Assembly: GCF_947623445.1 (NCBI RefSeq)
Contig: NC_135242.1
Coordinates: 6,324,001 to 6,388,000, forward strand
DNA: 64,000 bases
Direction of reading: 5' to 3'
DNA from: Clavelina lepadiformis
Taxonomy: Eukaryota; Chordata; Ascidiacea; Aplousobranchia; Clavelinidae
Positions 61,457-64,000 of the stretch are shown one piece after another (within the stretch, counting starts at the first letter, position 1; each line of letters opens with the position of its first letter). The notes below the pieces were generated by a model that did not search any database, was not told where the DNA came from, and was given only the letters and a program-made list of their open reading frames with translations. The translations under genes and the position numbers were made by a program.

Positions 61457-64000
61457 GCTTCAAGAAAGGTCAGTAGCAAAGTTTGAACAGTCACAAATGA
61501 GGACAGCCCACAAACGTGAATTTTAAGTAAACAGTTTGATTACGAAAACATATGTTACACATCTACTAAAAACAAAATAACAACGTGGTTTTAAAAATAT
61601 GGTGATTGGTCAATTGTTATAAGTAATACCGTAAACAGAATATGTAGCATAATGGTAATATTGCGCCTTTGAACTGGTGCATAGGTCAATTCTCTGCACT
61701 AGAAATGTCTGGCAAAGAATACAAGCTCTAGGGGCAAGTGTGAAACATCAAACAAAAAATAGCATAAAACTAAATAAAATCAGTTACCAGACAAATTGAG
61801 TTTTTATTTGCATAAAAAAAACATACTAGTAATGCATAAAAATGACTGATGGTGTAGAAAATACATCTTTAAATTGGACAAAGATAATAAATCTTAGAAG
61901 TGTGACAAAATAATAAATCATCTAAAATTGAAGAAAAAAGCTTTTTGTCTTGTACTTCCAACATAATAAGTATATTAACTGTCATTATATTTACTGTAAA
62001 CAGTAAACTCAATTTTGATTTGTTGTCTATTTCAATTGTGAAGTCACTCAGTTGTTGCAGTTAACCTTAAATATCAAGGGATCCAATGATGCATTTTCCT
62101 GGAGCAGTTTGTCAAACTCCTTCAAGCATAAAGCAATAAATTCAACAGCAGATTGCATCGTTCAATACCCAGGGAATCACATTAGGAGGAAAAATTCACA
62201 AAGTTTTAACAGTTGTTTTGGGTTAGACTTAGAGATATAAAACTAGTTGATAAAGCAAGTTAGATAACTGTTAGGTTAAAGGCAAATTTGATGTTATTCA
62301 ATTGTATAAATATCTTAGTAAACATTAGGGATGATATAATTCCGGTTCGTGTGAACCCAAATATCATGTAGGTCAACACGATTGAATCCCAAATTCATTT
62401 GTATTAGAACCAAACAAAAAAATTTCATCAAAAATTTGTCAAGTTTTGCTTGTAAGTCTGCCATCGAATTGCAACATTTAGTGTTCGCCAGTGATAGCGA
62501 GAAATAAAATATAGTGCTAACCTTATGACAGCACAATAAAAGAGAACTATACTCACAAACAATCAAGAAACCGGCAAAAAGCAGCGAGGGCCCAAGTGCC
62601 AAATAAAATTTTTTTTTACAAAGTCTCTATTTCATTGTATGTATGTCACGCAGTCTGTTGCTAAAAGTAAGCAGTTAGTTTAGGAGAAAGGGCAAAAAGT
62701 TGATGTTAGCTACTCACGGCTTTATTGGAACTAAATTGAGATTAGAAGGTAGATTTCGGTTAAGTTCATTTGAGTTAGGTTAACAGGAAATTGTGAAAAA
62801 TAGCTTCAAACACATGATTTTTTTTCTGGTGAAATAGTGGCAGCTAAAATTTTAATTGTAGCGGTGCCATAACAATGAAAAATTAGCATGAACGCAAACT
62901 GTAAAATTCATTCAACAGGACCATTTATTTAAATAAAAATCTAACAAAATAACCAAAGTAACACACAAAATCATTAAACATCTAAGCAAAGATGCACACA
63001 GAAATTCTTGGTTATTACTTACGTAACCAATTATTTCCTCTCTAACTATAGGTTATATATATAGCCTATATCAATTCTTTTCTCGGTCTGGAATAGTTCC
63101 GAAAAGTAGGAAACAATACAGTTAACAGTTAACTCAGTGGTTCTCAACCTTTCATGGTTCGTGATCCCCTTACAGTTAAACCCAAAATTCGTGGTCCCCC
63201 GCTCATTAATAAGAAATGTAAATAGTTGATTGCAGAACACATTTTACTTTACTACTGTGTGTGCAGTAGCCTTCGTAGTAGTAGTTCTTGTGTCACGCTT
63301 TGCCTCGTTTTCTCCTGCTACTACACTATAGCTCACTAGTATGGCATTTAAATTGCAGGCAATCGTGGCCCCCGTTAATTGTCTCCTTGGAGGCCATTGG
63401 TCCCCGGTTGAGAAACCCTGAGTTAAGTCATCAGGAACTGTTTTGTTATCATACCATGAAGAAGGAAATTGTTATTTTCAGGGAGTGTTCAATTTAGCCT
63501 AAAATAGGGAAAACCCCTAAGGAGATGCTTTTGATCGAAATACGATTGAAAAATTTTGAAATTTCTTTTCATAAGCGCTACAGTATTCGTAACAACAAAT
63601 TCATGCCAATTTAGGTCGAACAAATCATTATAGTTTAAACAGAAAAATCCCGTACTCTTGACAGTTGATAGCTATGTCATTTTAAAAAGTTGACTATTTT
63701 TCGCTTCTATAAGAAAAGCCTAAATAAGTACAACTTAAATAGTGGTTGGCGAACTAACAGTAAATTTGTTTTAAGTGTGTGAGCAACATCAATATATAAA
63801 AACACCAAATATTTTATATATTTGAAAGAAACAAAATATTTAAAGGGACTTCTGTCTGATTTTTGTGGTCGTTTGGTTTACTTTTTTAGTTTTCACAACG
63901 ATGAAATTAATTCCACATTTCTTAACGTCAAACATATCTAAAATGCTAATAGAGTCCAAAGGTAAAACATGAATAAGAGTGAACATTTGTTTATACAAGC
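61457..64000. other. Upstream region of SHIP2
   Basis: 2.5 kb presumed to contain the SHIP2 promoter and 5' leader. No second gene is supportable. One hAT-like MITE lies at 63135-63420. An open stretch at 62315-62602 on the minus strand has no recognisable domain. Confidence 0.5.
63135..63420. mobile_element. hAT-like MITE, 286 bp, upstream of SHIP2
   Basis: The left end is CAGTGGTTCTCAACCTTTC and the right end GGTTGAGAAACCCTG. The flanks AGTTAACT (63127-63134) and AGTTAAGT (63421-63428) agree at seven of eight positions. Subterminal ggttcgtgatccc and cgtggtcccccgc match the usual style of CAGTGGTTCTCAA-ended hAT derivatives. Confidence 0.9.

Noticed and set aside
62315..62602. 95-residue minus-strand frame upstream of SHIP2
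   Set aside because: No motif and no in-phase junction to the SHIP2 SH2 exon, which already has a good ATG.

Overview
The window looks like AT-rich, intron-dense, animal nuclear DNA. Every gene recognised is split by short GT-AG introns, mostly 100-1500 bp. Orthologues of SDF4/Cab45, plastin/fimbrin and SHIP2-type inositol 5-phosphatase (SH2 + phosphatase + SAM) point to a deuterostome. Compact genes, small hAT-like MITEs and frequent TAGGCCTA-type palindromes suggest an invertebrate chordate, most likely a tunicate of the Ciona kind. The species assignment is inference. No bacterial, viral or CRISPR features were seen.

Layout: (1) 1-2.8 kb, 5' half of an SDF4/Cab45-like EF-hand gene on the minus strand, leaving the window on the left. 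(2) 2.8-13.05 kb, gene-poor, with two copies of one MITE family (CAGGGTTGCCAT ends) and a diverged ~210-bp duplication. (3) 13.06-19.85 kb, a complete 15-exon plastin/fimbrin gene, plus strand, 647 aa. (4) 22.4-40.4 kb, a cluster of four paralogous single-pass membrane protein genes, called TMR-C (+), TMR-A (-), TMR-B (+) and TMR-D (-) here. A, B and D have a signal peptide, two thrombospondin type-1-like repeats, a Ser/Thr-rich stalk, one transmembrane helix and a tyrosine-rich cytoplasmic tail, with identical intron phases 0,2,1,2,1. TMR-C keeps the stalk, helix and tail but no TSP1 exons were found. (5) 42.0-44.3 kb, a secreted C-type-lectin-like gene, plus strand, head-to-head with TMR-D. 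(6) 46.4-61.5 kb, a complete 31-exon SHIP2-like gene, minus strand, 1264 aa. (7) 61.5-64 kb, its upstream region, carrying a MITE.

The most interesting content is the TMR cluster. The tails carry repeated YxxV-type motifs (YETV, YEVV, YEEV, YKEV), a Y-x-x-P-like site (LYLEP, VYMQP, VYLQP) and, in A and B, a C-terminal IYFT(I/V) motif that in TMR-A fits the ITSM consensus TxYxx(V/I). This is the architecture expected of phosphotyrosine-signalling surface receptors. A SHIP-type phosphatase, an enzyme class that in vertebrates acts below ITIM/ITSM receptors, lies 6 kb from the nearest member. Any functional link is inference. I do not recognise the receptor family as a named one.

The exon models were built by hand from reading frame, splice consensus and phase continuity. 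For plastin, TMR-A, -B, -D, the lectin and SHIP2 the phases close from ATG to stop without frame errors. At least seven transposon-derived elements have readable terminal inverted repeats and target-site duplications.
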